From positions 868,001-932,000 of the forward strand of contig CBDCYF010000005.1 of assembly GCA_965224065.1 (NCBI GenBank): a stretch of 64,000 nt of DNA, given 5' to 3'. How positions within the stretch are numbered: the first letter of the stretch is position 1; each line of letters opens with the position of its first letter. Source of the DNA: JAOTZA01 sp965224065 (lineage in GTDB: Bacteria > Acidobacteriota > Thermoanaerobaculia > Multivoradales > JAHEKO01). Below, one piece after another: positions 53,004-60,462 of this stretch. The notes beneath the pieces were generated by a model. The model ran no database searches. It saw only the letters and a program-made list of their open reading frames with translations, and was not told the DNA's origin. The position numbers and the translations under genes were made by a program.

Positions 53004-53993
53004 ATGGTCGCGCAATCCACAGGCGGAACCGCGACCCGGCGGCGACGAAGCCGGCTCAAGAGGCTTCTCCACCGACCCGAGGCCCTGTTCCTGGCAGCCG
53101 CCACCCTCGCCCTCCGGCCGCTGCCGGTGAAGGGGCAACTCCGGGTCGGTGAGCTCCTAGGAAGACTCGCCTGGGCCCTCTCGCCTCGCCGACGGATGAG
53201 CATTGACAACGCTCGTCAGGCACTTGCGGTAGACGATCCCGAGGCCTGGCGAATCGCCCGGGCCTCACACCTCCATCTGGGGCGCTCGATGGTCGAGTTT
53301 CTGACCTCGACCTCCTACCTCGAGCCGCCACGCTCCGAACTGCTCGAGGTCGAGAATTTCGAGCCGGTTCGGGCGGCACACGCGGAGGGTCGCGGTCTGG
53401 TGCTCGTCACCGCCCACCTGGGCAATTGGGAGCTGGGAGCCATCAAGCAGGCGCTCGCGGGAATCCCGCTTCTCGCCCTGGGACGCGAGCCCAAGAACCC
53501 CTATGTGGCCCGCCGGCTCCAGGCCAATCGCAAACTGTGCGGCAACGAGTGGCTGCCGCGCAAAAAGACCTTGCTGTACGCGGCAAAAGGGCTCAAAAGC
53601 GGCCGCTGTGTGGCCATGGCGATCGACCAGCACACCCGCTCGGATCCCAGGATCCGTACCGAGTTTCTCGGCCGGCCGGCAATGCTCTCAACCGCGGTCT
53701 TCGAGCTGGCCGTACGGCTCGGCTGCCCGGTGGTGGCGGTCGAGACGATACCCAAGGCCCGCGGCGGTTACCGGGTCGTCTACTCCCCCGTTCTGCGCGC
53801 CGCCGAAAGCGGCGACCGCGAGGAGCGCGTCCGCGAGCTCGCGGGCCGTTGTCACCGCCGGGTCGAAGAATGGGTCCGAGCGCGGCCCGACACCTGGTTC
53901 TGGTTTCACGACCTGTGGAAGGGCGACGACGGAGAGAGCGCAAGGGAGCCGATCGACACGCCTTCCGGCTCGGGTGCTACGGTCCGCACGTGA
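53004..53993 (+). CDS. LpxL/HtrB-type lipid A (lysophospholipid) acyltransferase
   Basis: 329 residues from the ATG at 53004. His138 and Glu143 in TAHLGNWELG form the HX4E catalytic motif of the family. MAIDQHTRSDPRIRTEFLGR and DTWFWFHDLWK are further family blocks. An N-terminal hydrophobic/basic segment (about 20-45) would anchor it to the inner membrane. It transfers a secondary acyl chain to lipid A in proteobacteria; lipid A in this organism is inferred, supported by the msbA-type gene nearby. AGGTGA lies 8 bases upstream of the ATG. A long upstream open frame is rejected because it runs antisense to the secreted-protein gene. Confidence 0.88.
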   Translation: MVAQSTGGTATRRRRSRLKRLLHRPEALFLAAATLALRPLPVKGQLRVGELLGRLAWALSPRRRMSIDNARQALAVDDPEAWRIARASHLHLGRSMVEFLTSTSYLEPPRSELLEVENFEPVRAAHAEGRGLVLVTAHLGNWELGAIKQALAGIPLLALGREPKNPYVARRLQANRKLCGNEWLPRKKTLLYAAKGLKSGRCVAMAIDQHTRSDPRIRTEFLGRPAMLSTAVFELAVRLGCPVVAVETIPKARGGYRVVYSPVLRAAESGDREERVRELAGRCHRRVEEWVRARPDTWFWFHDLWKGDDGESAREPIDTPSGSGATVRT

Positions 53994-54006
53994 TGGGCAG
54001 CAACTG

Positions 54007-54846
54007 ATGGGCAAGAGGGGACTCGCAGGCAGACTCCGGCGCAAGCGGCGTCGCCTGGTCAAGACCAACACGATGCTGCGTTTTCTTCACGAGGTTCTAG
54101 GACTCGAGCACCTGCACTATGGGCTGTGGGAAGACGAGCCGCGCGACATCACGGGCCTCGCCCGGGCCCAGCAGCGCTACGCCGACGAGCTGATCTCTTG
54201 GATCCCCAAGGGAGTCCACTCGATCCTCGACGTGGGCGCGGGAGTCGGCACCACCAGCCGGGCACTGGCGGAAAAGGGCTTTGAGGTCGAAGGGCTCTCC
54301 CCAGACCCGTATCAACGCGAGGTCTTCACACAGCGCACCGGGCTGCCCTTCCATCTCACTCGGTTTCAGGAGTTCCGGCCCGAGCGGCCGTACGACTTGA
54401 TCCTGATGAGCGAATCGGCGCAGTACATCTGGCTGCCGAGGTACTTTCCGTGTGTCACACGGGTTGCCCCGTCCGGTCACCTGCTGCTAGCGGACTACTT
54501 TGTGGTCGCAGACGGTGACGAGCACAACGGCCCTGCCGCCAAAAGCGGTCATCCGCTCGAGGAATTCGACCGCAGGGCCGTCGAGGCCGAGTTCGAGCTC
54601 TTGCGAGAAAAAGACGTCACCGAGGCCACCGTACCGACCCTGGAGCTCGCAGCGGATTGGGTCGAGCGCTATGTCGAGCCCTCGCTCGACATCCTTGGCG
54701 ACTCGCTCGGGGGGCGCTACCCTCGCGCCGGCAGGCTGGCGCGCAAAAAGGCGGAGACGGAGCTGGAGAAAAGCCGCGGAATCGTCGATCCCGATCTCTT
54801 CCGCAGCCTGAAACGTTACCTGATTCGGCTCTACCGGGTTCCGTAG
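54007..54846 (+). CDS. SAM-dependent methyltransferase
   Basis: 279 residues from the ATG at 54007, 13 bases after the acyltransferase stop; an ATG at 53993 stops after four codons. Motif I is ILDVGAGVGTTSRALAEKGF, motif II EVEGLSPDP, and motif IV YDLILMSESAQYI. The N-terminus is very basic (KRGLAGRLRRKRRRLVK), which suggests membrane or nucleic-acid contact. Placement after the LpxL-like gene suggests a lipid or sugar substrate, but this is not shown by the sequence. Confidence 0.8.
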   Translation: MGKRGLAGRLRRKRRRLVKTNTMLRFLHEVLGLEHLHYGLWEDEPRDITGLARAQQRYADELISWIPKGVHSILDVGAGVGTTSRALAEKGFEVEGLSPDPYQREVFTQRTGLPFHLTRFQEFRPERPYDLILMSESAQYIWLPRYFPCVTRVAPSGHLLLADYFVVADGDEHNGPAAKSGHPLEEFDRRAVEAEFELLREKDVTEATVPTLELAADWVERYVEPSLDILGDSLGGRYPRAGRLARKKAETELEKSRGIVDPDLFRSLKRYLIRLYRVP

Positions 54847-54886
54847 GCGGGGCTAGCGGTCGCCGAGAGCGGGCTCGGACCCGCGT

Positions 54887-54913
54887 CGGGCGGGGGCAAG
54901 CCCCGCCCCTACA
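54887..54913 (-). repeat. GC-rich palindromic repeat, module A, inverted copy
   Basis: The complement of TGTAGGGGCGGGGCTTGCCC plus seven more bases, pointing toward the methyltransferase gene. It matches the copies at 54935 and 54991 and those in the CRTAC1 gene. Confidence 0.85.
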
Positions 54914-54934
54914 CCGGAGCATATCCCTGAGCAC

Positions 54935-54961
54935 TGTAGGGGCGGGGCTTGTCCCCGCCCG
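54935..54961 (+). repeat. GC-rich palindromic repeat, module A
   Basis: TGTAGGGGCGGGGCTTGTCC then CCGCCCG, one base different from the other copies. Together with the inverted copy at 54887 it could form a larger stem-loop between the convergent genes. Confidence 0.85.
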
Positions 54962-54990
54962 GATCCCGTACCACCGCAAACCGCCTCCCT

Positions 54991-55017
54991 TGTAGGGGCG
55001 GGGCTTGCCCCCGCCCG
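54991..55017 (+). repeat. GC-rich palindromic repeat, module A, next to the ABC transporter stop
   Basis: The same sequence as the first copy in the CRTAC1 gene over 27 bases, ending 12 bases before the transporter stop codon. A CCGCTTCA remnant of module B follows at about 55023. Confidence 0.85.
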
Positions 55018-55028
55018 GTTCCGCCGCT

Positions 55029-56867
55029 TCAGATCTTGAACTGGATGTCGTAGAAACGCCGGTACGTCCCGCCGCGCTCGAGCAGCTCCTCGTGGGTGCC
55101 GACCTCGCTGACCCGGCCGTTCTCCATCACCACGATCCGATCGGCCGAGACCACGGTCGAGAGTCGGTGCGCGATCACCAGGGTCGTCCTGCCGGCCATC
55201 AGATTGGTCAGCGCCTTTTGCACCAGCAGCTCGGACTCGGTATCGAGATGCGAAGTGGCCTCATCCAGGATCAGGATCGGAGCGTTTTTGAGCAGGGCCC
55301 GGGCGATCGCCAGCCGCTGGCGCTGGCCACCCGAGAGCTGGGAGCCGCCTTCGCCGATCCGGGTGTCATACCCGTCGGGTAGCTCCATGATGAAGTCGTC
55401 CGCATAGGCCGCGGAAGCCGCGTCCCGCACCGTGTCGAGAGGCAGATCCGAGCGCCCGTAGGCGATGTTGTTGCGCACGCTGTCGTTGAACAGCACCGTG
55501 TCCTGACCGACGATTCCCACCAGCGCGCGCAGGCTCTTGAGCGACAGCTCGCGGATATCGATACCGTCGACCGTGACCCGACCCGAGCCCGGGTCAAAGA
55601 ACCGTGGCAGCAGATTGACCAAGGTGGACTTACCGGCCCCCGACGGGCCGACCAGCGCCACGGTCTCGCCGCGCGGGATCACCAGGTCCACCTCGTTGAG
55701 CACCGGCTGGTCGCGGTAGGAGAACGTCACCCCCTCGAAGGCGATCGAGTCGCCGAGGGTCCCGTGCTCCAGGCCCCCGACGGCTTCCCGGATGGCGTTG
55801 GGCTCGAGCAGCAGGTCGCGCACCCTCCGCACCGCGGCGAGCGCTTCCTGGACGATCAGGTTGACCTTGTTGAGCTTGCGCAGTGGGTCATAGAGCACCA
55901 CCAGATTGAACAAAAAGGCTACCATCGTGGCCGGGTCGATGGCGCTGGCGCGGATGGCGCGTCCCGCGTAGACCAGGAAAGCGGCCAACCCGAGGGCGGC
56001 CAGCGTCTCGACGACCGGGCCCGAGGCGTGGTTCAACACCTGGGCGCGCAGGCGCACGCTCAAGTGGCGCCGCGTGGCCTGCTTGAAGCGCTGGTACTCG
56101 AAATCCTCCATGTCAAAGGCCTGCACCACCTGGTGCCCACGGGTGGCCTCGGAGAGCAGCATCGTCAGATCGGCCATCCGTTCCTGGCTGCGCAAGCTGG
56201 TCGAGCGCATTCCCTTGCCAAACCGAAACAGCAAGTACGCAAACGCCGGTGCGATGACCAGGCAGGTAAGCCCCAGCTTGAGGTCGGTCGAGAGCAGCAT
56301 GTAAATCAGGAAAAAGAGCGTCACCGACTCTCGGAACAAATCCAGGATCCGCGTGGAGACGGCGTTCTGCATCACCGACACATCGTTGACCACCCGGCTG
56401 ATCAGCTCGGCCGACGTGTGGCGGGCGTGAAACCGGCTGGACTGTCCGACGATCCTCTGGAACAGTCGGTTGCGCATGTCGGTCGTCATGCCCAGCCCGA
56501 TACGTTGGAAGGCGTAGCCACTGACAAAGGCCGCCAGACTGCGGATCAGCAGCACGATCACAAACAGGATCGGGACAAAGTAGACGACCGAGTTCGAATC
56601 GATCTCAAACCGGGTCTTGAGGCTCTCGTAGCCGTCGCTCAGGAGCCGCTTGAGGTTGACCGCCGAGAACGTTCCGCCGTCAGAGTCCGCAGGTGCCGAA
56701 AGACTCGGGGCCGCGTCCGGCCGCTGGAGCACGTCGCCAAACATCGGCTCGAGCAGCGACACCGCGCCGGCGAACGCCAGCGCGTAGATCACGATCGCGA
56801 CCAGAGCGATCCCGCCCCAGACCGAGTAGCGGCGGAAATAGCTCCATAGAAAGGAGGAGGTTCTCAC
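55029..56867 (-). CDS. msbA: MsbA-type ABC lipid flippase
   Basis: 612 residues, a half-transporter with the membrane domain first (six spans, about 15-340) and the ATPase last. Walker A is GPSGAGKST at 407-415, the signature is LSGGQ at 511-515, Walker B is ILILDE at 531-536 and the switch histidine is His567. The loop after the first span is long (about residues 42-90). The best match in layout is MsbA, which moves lipid A core across the inner membrane. The LpxL-like gene nearby supports this, but another lipid or peptide substrate is possible. GTG start without a clear ribosome-binding site. Confidence 0.85.
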   Translation of the reverse strand: MRTSSFLWSYFRRYSVWGGIALVAIVIYALAFAGAVSLLEPMFGDVLQRPDAAPSLSAPADSDGGTFSAVNLKRLLSDGYESLKTRFEIDSNSVVYFVPILFVIVLLIRSLAAFVSGYAFQRIGLGMTTDMRNRLFQRIVGQSSRFHARHTSAELISRVVNDVSVMQNAVSTRILDLFRESVTLFFLIYMLLSTDLKLGLTCLVIAPAFAYLLFRFGKGMRSTSLRSQERMADLTMLLSEATRGHQVVQAFDMEDFEYQRFKQATRRHLSVRLRAQVLNHASGPVVETLAALGLAAFLVYAGRAIRASAIDPATMVAFLFNLVVLYDPLRKLNKVNLIVQEALAAVRRVRDLLLEPNAIREAVGGLEHGTLGDSIAFEGVTFSYRDQPVLNEVDLVIPRGETVALVGPSGAGKSTLVNLLPRFFDPGSGRVTVDGIDIRELSLKSLRALVGIVGQDTVLFNDSVRNNIAYGRSDLPLDTVRDAASAAYADDFIMELPDGYDTRIGEGGSQLSGGQRQRLAIARALLKNAPILILDEATSHLDTESELLVQKALTNLMAGRTTLVIAHRLSTVVSADRIVVMENGRVSEVGTHEELLERGGTYRRFYDIQFKI

Positions 56868-57119
56868 CGGGGAAGCTTATCTCTTGTGGGTGTTTTTTGA
56901 CCGATCGCCACGAGTCGAGGCGGGATATCAGCCGAGACGTCAGCCAGGACATCAGATCGCCCGGCCGCAGAAAGTTTGGCGTCTTCTCCGTTCCCTTTTC
57001 GTTCAACCAAGTAGAGAGGCAAGAAACGCTCTGGCACTGGGCTCGGTCTTGCCTGCGACAAAGGGACATGAGGATCGGACACAACACCAACACCCTCACC
57101 GTCTTCTAGAGGTGCCCCA

Positions 57120-58088
57120 ATGCTGCAGATGACCCGATCTCGACGACACGCTGCAATCGCCGCCTTACTTGGTGTGGTGGCGGCTTTAGCCGCCGCCCCG
57201 TCACGCGCCTCGGTCTACCCGGAGACCCCCGATAGCCGCCGGGCCGCCGAGGCCAACCGGCTGGAGGCCGAACAGCGGGCGGCGCGCCGGGCCGAAACGG
57301 TGGCGCGCATCGCGGCCCACTTAGAGGTGGATAATGCCCCGGCAGGACTGGTTCTCCCGCTGCTCGACATCGCCGCCGACCCCACGGTGAGCGAGGACCA
57401 GCGCCGGCAGGCCAGGCGCCTGCTGGCGCGGGCGGCGTCTCATACCGACTCCGCGACTGCCCAGCAAGCGGAGCGCGCGCTCGAGACACTCCGGCGAATA
57501 GCCGAGCGACCTCTCCGGGTCGAGACCCAGGCCGAAGAAGACGCACGCCGCCATACGCGGCGCCAAGAAGAACTTCAAAAGCTGATGGAGCGCCTGAGCG
57601 ATCCGGAATCGCCCCATCGCGGCCTTGCGGCCCAGAGCTTGTTCACCTTCGCCACGACCACGCGGGAAGTCGAGGCCAACGTATATGCCTTTGCCGGTTG
57701 GATGCGACGCGACGACGACTCTGAAGTGGCGCGCTGGGGCGAGATTCTGACCGCGCGCGTCGAGGGCCGCGAGCCCGACCCGTCGCTGGCACCGCCCCAC
57801 CGCCTCTCGGCAGAAGAACTGCGCCGGGCCGCGGATCGCGAGCAAGGCCTGGTCGAGCAGGCGTCCGATCCCAGTCCGCATCGACGGCGCGACGCTCTTC
57901 GCCAACTCGCCGAGATCGCCCAGTCCGAAAACCGAACCCACAACCCCAAAATCCTGCGTGTCTTCGAGTACGCCCTCGAAGATCCCGACTCGGCCGTAAG
58001 CGGCTACGCCCGCTTCATGCTCAAGGCCTTTGCCGGCGACCGCCACGCTCTCGGAATGGTCTACGTGCGAGGAGAGTCCTTGCCATAA
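57120..58088 (+). CDS. Exported helical protein of unknown function
   Basis: 322 residues. The signal peptide has its core at AIAALLGVVAALAAAPS. The rest is almost all charged helix: Arg/Glu/Ala-rich up to about 150, then HEAT-like pairs (SPHRGLAAQSLFTFATTT, DSAVSGYARFMLKAFAGD). I recognise no family. ATG at 57120 or 57129 are both possible; AGAGGTG lies just upstream of the first. It precedes the three tandem exported paralogs by 17 bases and may be in their operon. Confidence 0.7.
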   Translation: MLQMTRSRRHAAIAALLGVVAALAAAPSRASVYPETPDSRRAAEANRLEAEQRAARRAETVARIAAHLEVDNAPAGLVLPLLDIAADPTVSEDQRRQARRLLARAASHTDSATAQQAERALETLRRIAERPLRVETQAEEDARRHTRRQEELQKLMERLSDPESPHRGLAAQSLFTFATTTREVEANVYAFAGWMRRDDDSEVARWGEILTARVEGREPDPSLAPPHRLSAEELRRAADREQGLVEQASDPSPHRRRDALRQLAEIAQSENRTHNPKILRVFEYALEDPDSAVSGYARFMLKAFAGDRHALGMVYVRGESLP

Positions 58089-58105
58089 GGCTGGAGGAGA
58101 ACCAC

Positions 58106-58873
58106 ATGAACGCAAAGACAAAACACCTCCCACCCATACTCTCGCTGGTGGCCCTTGTCGTCACCGCGGCGCTCCCCGCGAGCGCCCAATCCGTGGCGAT
58201 CGCATCGGACGAGGTCCGGATCGAGGACGAGCCGGGCAGCGAGGACACCCTCTTGGGACCCGGCAGCCTGGTTCTTGGGCGGCCTTCCACAGCTTCGGGA
58301 GTCTTTACCGGCGGAGTCCTCCAGCTCAAAGACTTCGTGGGGAACACCTCGTTCCAAGTCACTGCGGACGCAGACAGTGCGCACTTCTCGGGGACTTGGC
58401 ACATCAACAACTCAATTAACTTCAGCACCGTCCGGCTCATGGGCCAGACCGGTACGGTCGACATCGGAACCAGCGGTACGGCCGGAGATCTAACCCTCAG
58501 AGACTCGAGCGCCGACACGAATATCACCCTCGACGGCGAGACCGGCACGGCGACCAACTGGCTCAACGGCAACGGCTTCGTCAAGGGCTGGGCACGAATG
58601 AAGGCGGACGGAACGCTGTTGAGCTGTTACAACTGCGATTCTGATCCGCTCAAGACCCTGCGCACCGCGCTCGGCACCTACTACGTCGACTTCAGCCCGA
58701 TCGCCTCGGACATCTCCACCCGCCCGCGCATGGCGGTGCTGGACAAGTTCGACCTGACCGTTTCCGGCGTGGACACGATCACTCTCACCGACGACAACAC
58801 GGGAGATCCCTCGCGGATTCGAATCTTCACCGGACCGGCGCAAGATCACTCCTTCACCATCATGGTGTATTGA
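58106..58873 (+). CDS. Exported beta-rich protein, tandem paralog 1
   Basis: 255 residues. The signal peptide ends near LPASAQS. The N-terminal half (about 28-150) is a Gly/Thr/Asp-rich beta region, and VRIEDEPGSEDTLLGPGSLV is shared in outline with the next genes. From GNGFVKGWARMKADGTLLSC to the end (101 residues) it is identical in protein to paralog 2. This part contains CYNC and a pattern (VKGWARM-DGT, then LGTYYVDFS) reminiscent of phage tail-tip or fibre C-terminal domains, an inference only. GGAGGAG precedes the ATG. Function unknown; likely a surface or secreted structural protein. Confidence 0.7.
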   Translation: MNAKTKHLPPILSLVALVVTAALPASAQSVAIASDEVRIEDEPGSEDTLLGPGSLVLGRPSTASGVFTGGVLQLKDFVGNTSFQVTADADSAHFSGTWHINNSINFSTVRLMGQTGTVDIGTSGTAGDLTLRDSSADTNITLDGETGTATNWLNGNGFVKGWARMKADGTLLSCYNCDSDPLKTLRTALGTYYVDFSPIASDISTRPRMAVLDKFDLTVSGVDTITLTDDNTGDPSRIRIFTGPAQDHSFTIMVY

Positions 58874-58893
58874 CGAGCGGAGAGGAGAGCTAC

Positions 58894-59643
58894 ATGAGCG
58901 CAAAGGCAAAGCAAGTACTGCCCATATTCCTGCTCGCCATCGCTGGCGGAGCGGCACCGCCGGCCGGCTCCCAGACCGTGGCCATCGACTCGGACGAGAT
59001 CCGGATCGAGGATGAGTTCGGTAACGTGGACACCGAGCTTGGGTCCGCCAGCCTGACGCTCGGCCGCTTTCTCGTTGGCGCGTCCTTGGAGGTCAAGAAC
59101 GCCAATGGCGTCCCGGCGTTCTCCGTCGACGCCGGCGGTTCGCAGACTACGGCTATCGGGACCCTCCGTCTAATCGACCTGGGCAGCTCTCTCAGCGTGG
59201 AGCTCAACGGCTTCGACGGGAACGCCATCTTGGGGGGCAGCGGGGCCGACGGCGACGTCATTCTCTTGGACTCTACCGGCTTGAACACCACCGTCCACAT
59301 CGACGGAACCACCGCCACCGCCACGAACGCTTTGGCCGGCAACGGCTTCGTCAAGGGCTGGGCACGAATGAAGGCGGACGGAACGCTGTTGAGCTGTTAC
59401 AACTGCGATTCTGATCCGCTCAAGACCCTGCGCACCGCGCTCGGTACCTACTACGTCGACTTCAGCCCGATCGCCTCGGACATCTCCACCCGCCCACGCA
59501 TGGCGGTGCTGGACAAGTTCGACCTGACCGTTTCCGGTGTGGACACGATCACTCTCACCGACGACAACACCGGCGATCCCTCGCGGATTCGAATCTTCAC
59601 CGGACCGGCGCAGGATCACTCCTTCACCATCATGGTGTATTGA
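58894..59643 (+). CDS. Exported beta-rich protein, tandem paralog 2
   Basis: 249 residues from the ATG at 58894, chosen because the signal peptide (KQVLPIFLLAIAGGAAPPAG) follows; GAGAGGAGAG lies upstream. The N-terminal half (IDSDEIRIEDEFGNVDTELG, then LSVELNGFDGNAILGGSGAD) differs strongly from paralog 1. The C-terminal 101 residues are the same, and the DNA differs at only about six silent positions over 308 bases. The sharp boundary suggests gene conversion or selection on the C-terminal module. Confidence 0.7.
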   Translation: MSAKAKQVLPIFLLAIAGGAAPPAGSQTVAIDSDEIRIEDEFGNVDTELGSASLTLGRFLVGASLEVKNANGVPAFSVDAGGSQTTAIGTLRLIDLGSSLSVELNGFDGNAILGGSGADGDVILLDSTGLNTTVHIDGTTATATNALAGNGFVKGWARMKADGTLLSCYNCDSDPLKTLRTALGTYYVDFSPIASDISTRPRMAVLDKFDLTVSGVDTITLTDDNTGDPSRIRIFTGPAQDHSFTIMVY

Positions 59644-59663
59644 CGCGCGCCGAGGAACGAACC

Positions 59664-60431
59664 ATGCGACTCCAAACGACTACGTTACTCATTGTCTCGA
59701 CGTTTATGATTTGTGCGTTCTCAATCGTTCGTCCGGTCCCGGCCCAGTCGTTGTCGCTGGTACCCCACGAGCTCCGATTGAAGGATTCTCTTGGCAACGA
59801 CACCACCGCGATCACCCGTGCGCGAATCGTCCTGGGTCGGGCGTCCGGCTCGGACGGCCTGATCCGCATCTACGGGATCGACGGCGACGAGGTCTTGCGG
59901 GCCGATGCCGGACGGGACGAAGTCACGATGACCGGGGATATCTTTATCCTGCCAAACGGGAGTGTCGGCAGCTCGATCCGATTGGAAGGCGACAGCGCGA
60001 ACATCGAGTTGGGAGGCCAGGGCCAGGACGGCGACCTCGTGCTCACCACCAGCGCCGGTGTCGATTCGATCGAACTGGACGGCGAGACAGGGACCGCCCA
60101 GAACTCGCTGGCCGGCGACGGCTATGTCAAAGCCTGGGCGCGGGTCGATACGGACGGCACCGTGCTGAGCTGTTACCGGTGCGATCCCTCAAAGACCTCC
60201 CGGACAGCGACAGGCGTCTACGAGGTGGACTTCAGCCTCCTCGCCGCCGATATCACCAGCCGTCCCAGAATGGCGGTCGGCGACGGGTTCAGCGCTGGTG
60301 CCGGTTCTCTGCACGTAGTCCGTATGGCCGACCACGCGAGCGATACCGCCAAGATTCAGATCCTGACGTTTCGGCTGTTCACCACAGGCCCCGCCGCGGA
60401 CGACGACTCGTTTACTGTCACGGTTTTTTAG
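59664..60431 (+). CDS. Exported beta-rich protein, tandem paralog 3
   Basis: 255 residues from the ATG at 59664 (signal peptide TTLLIVSTFMICAFSIVRPV, PAQ). Same layout as its two neighbours: LVPHELRLKDSLGNDTTAIT near the start, then DGETGTAQNSLAGDGYVKAW, DGTVLSCYRCDPSKTSRTAT and GVYEVDFS. The C-terminal module is diverged, with the CYxC pair kept. GAGGA lies upstream. The gene ends 31 bases from the convergent kinase gene, with no clear terminator between them. Confidence 0.7.
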   Translation: MRLQTTTLLIVSTFMICAFSIVRPVPAQSLSLVPHELRLKDSLGNDTTAITRARIVLGRASGSDGLIRIYGIDGDEVLRADAGRDEVTMTGDIFILPNGSVGSSIRLEGDSANIELGGQGQDGDLVLTTSAGVDSIELDGETGTAQNSLAGDGYVKAWARVDTDGTVLSCYRCDPSKTSRTATGVYEVDFSLLAADITSRPRMAVGDGFSAGAGSLHVVRMADHASDTAKIQILTFRLFTTGPAADDDSFTVTVF

Positions 60432-60462
60432 AGAACCGCGCCAAACCCGGCATCGGACTCGC

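Noticed and set aside
53503..54006. Long N-terminal extension of the methyltransferase
   Set aside because: It overlaps the acyltransferase gene in another frame; the ATG at 54007 gives a sensible start.
57032..57052. TGGCAC followed by TTGC before the gene at 57120, like a sigma-54 site
   Set aside because: The spacing is 11 bases instead of 5, so GG and GC are not on the right faces of the helix.
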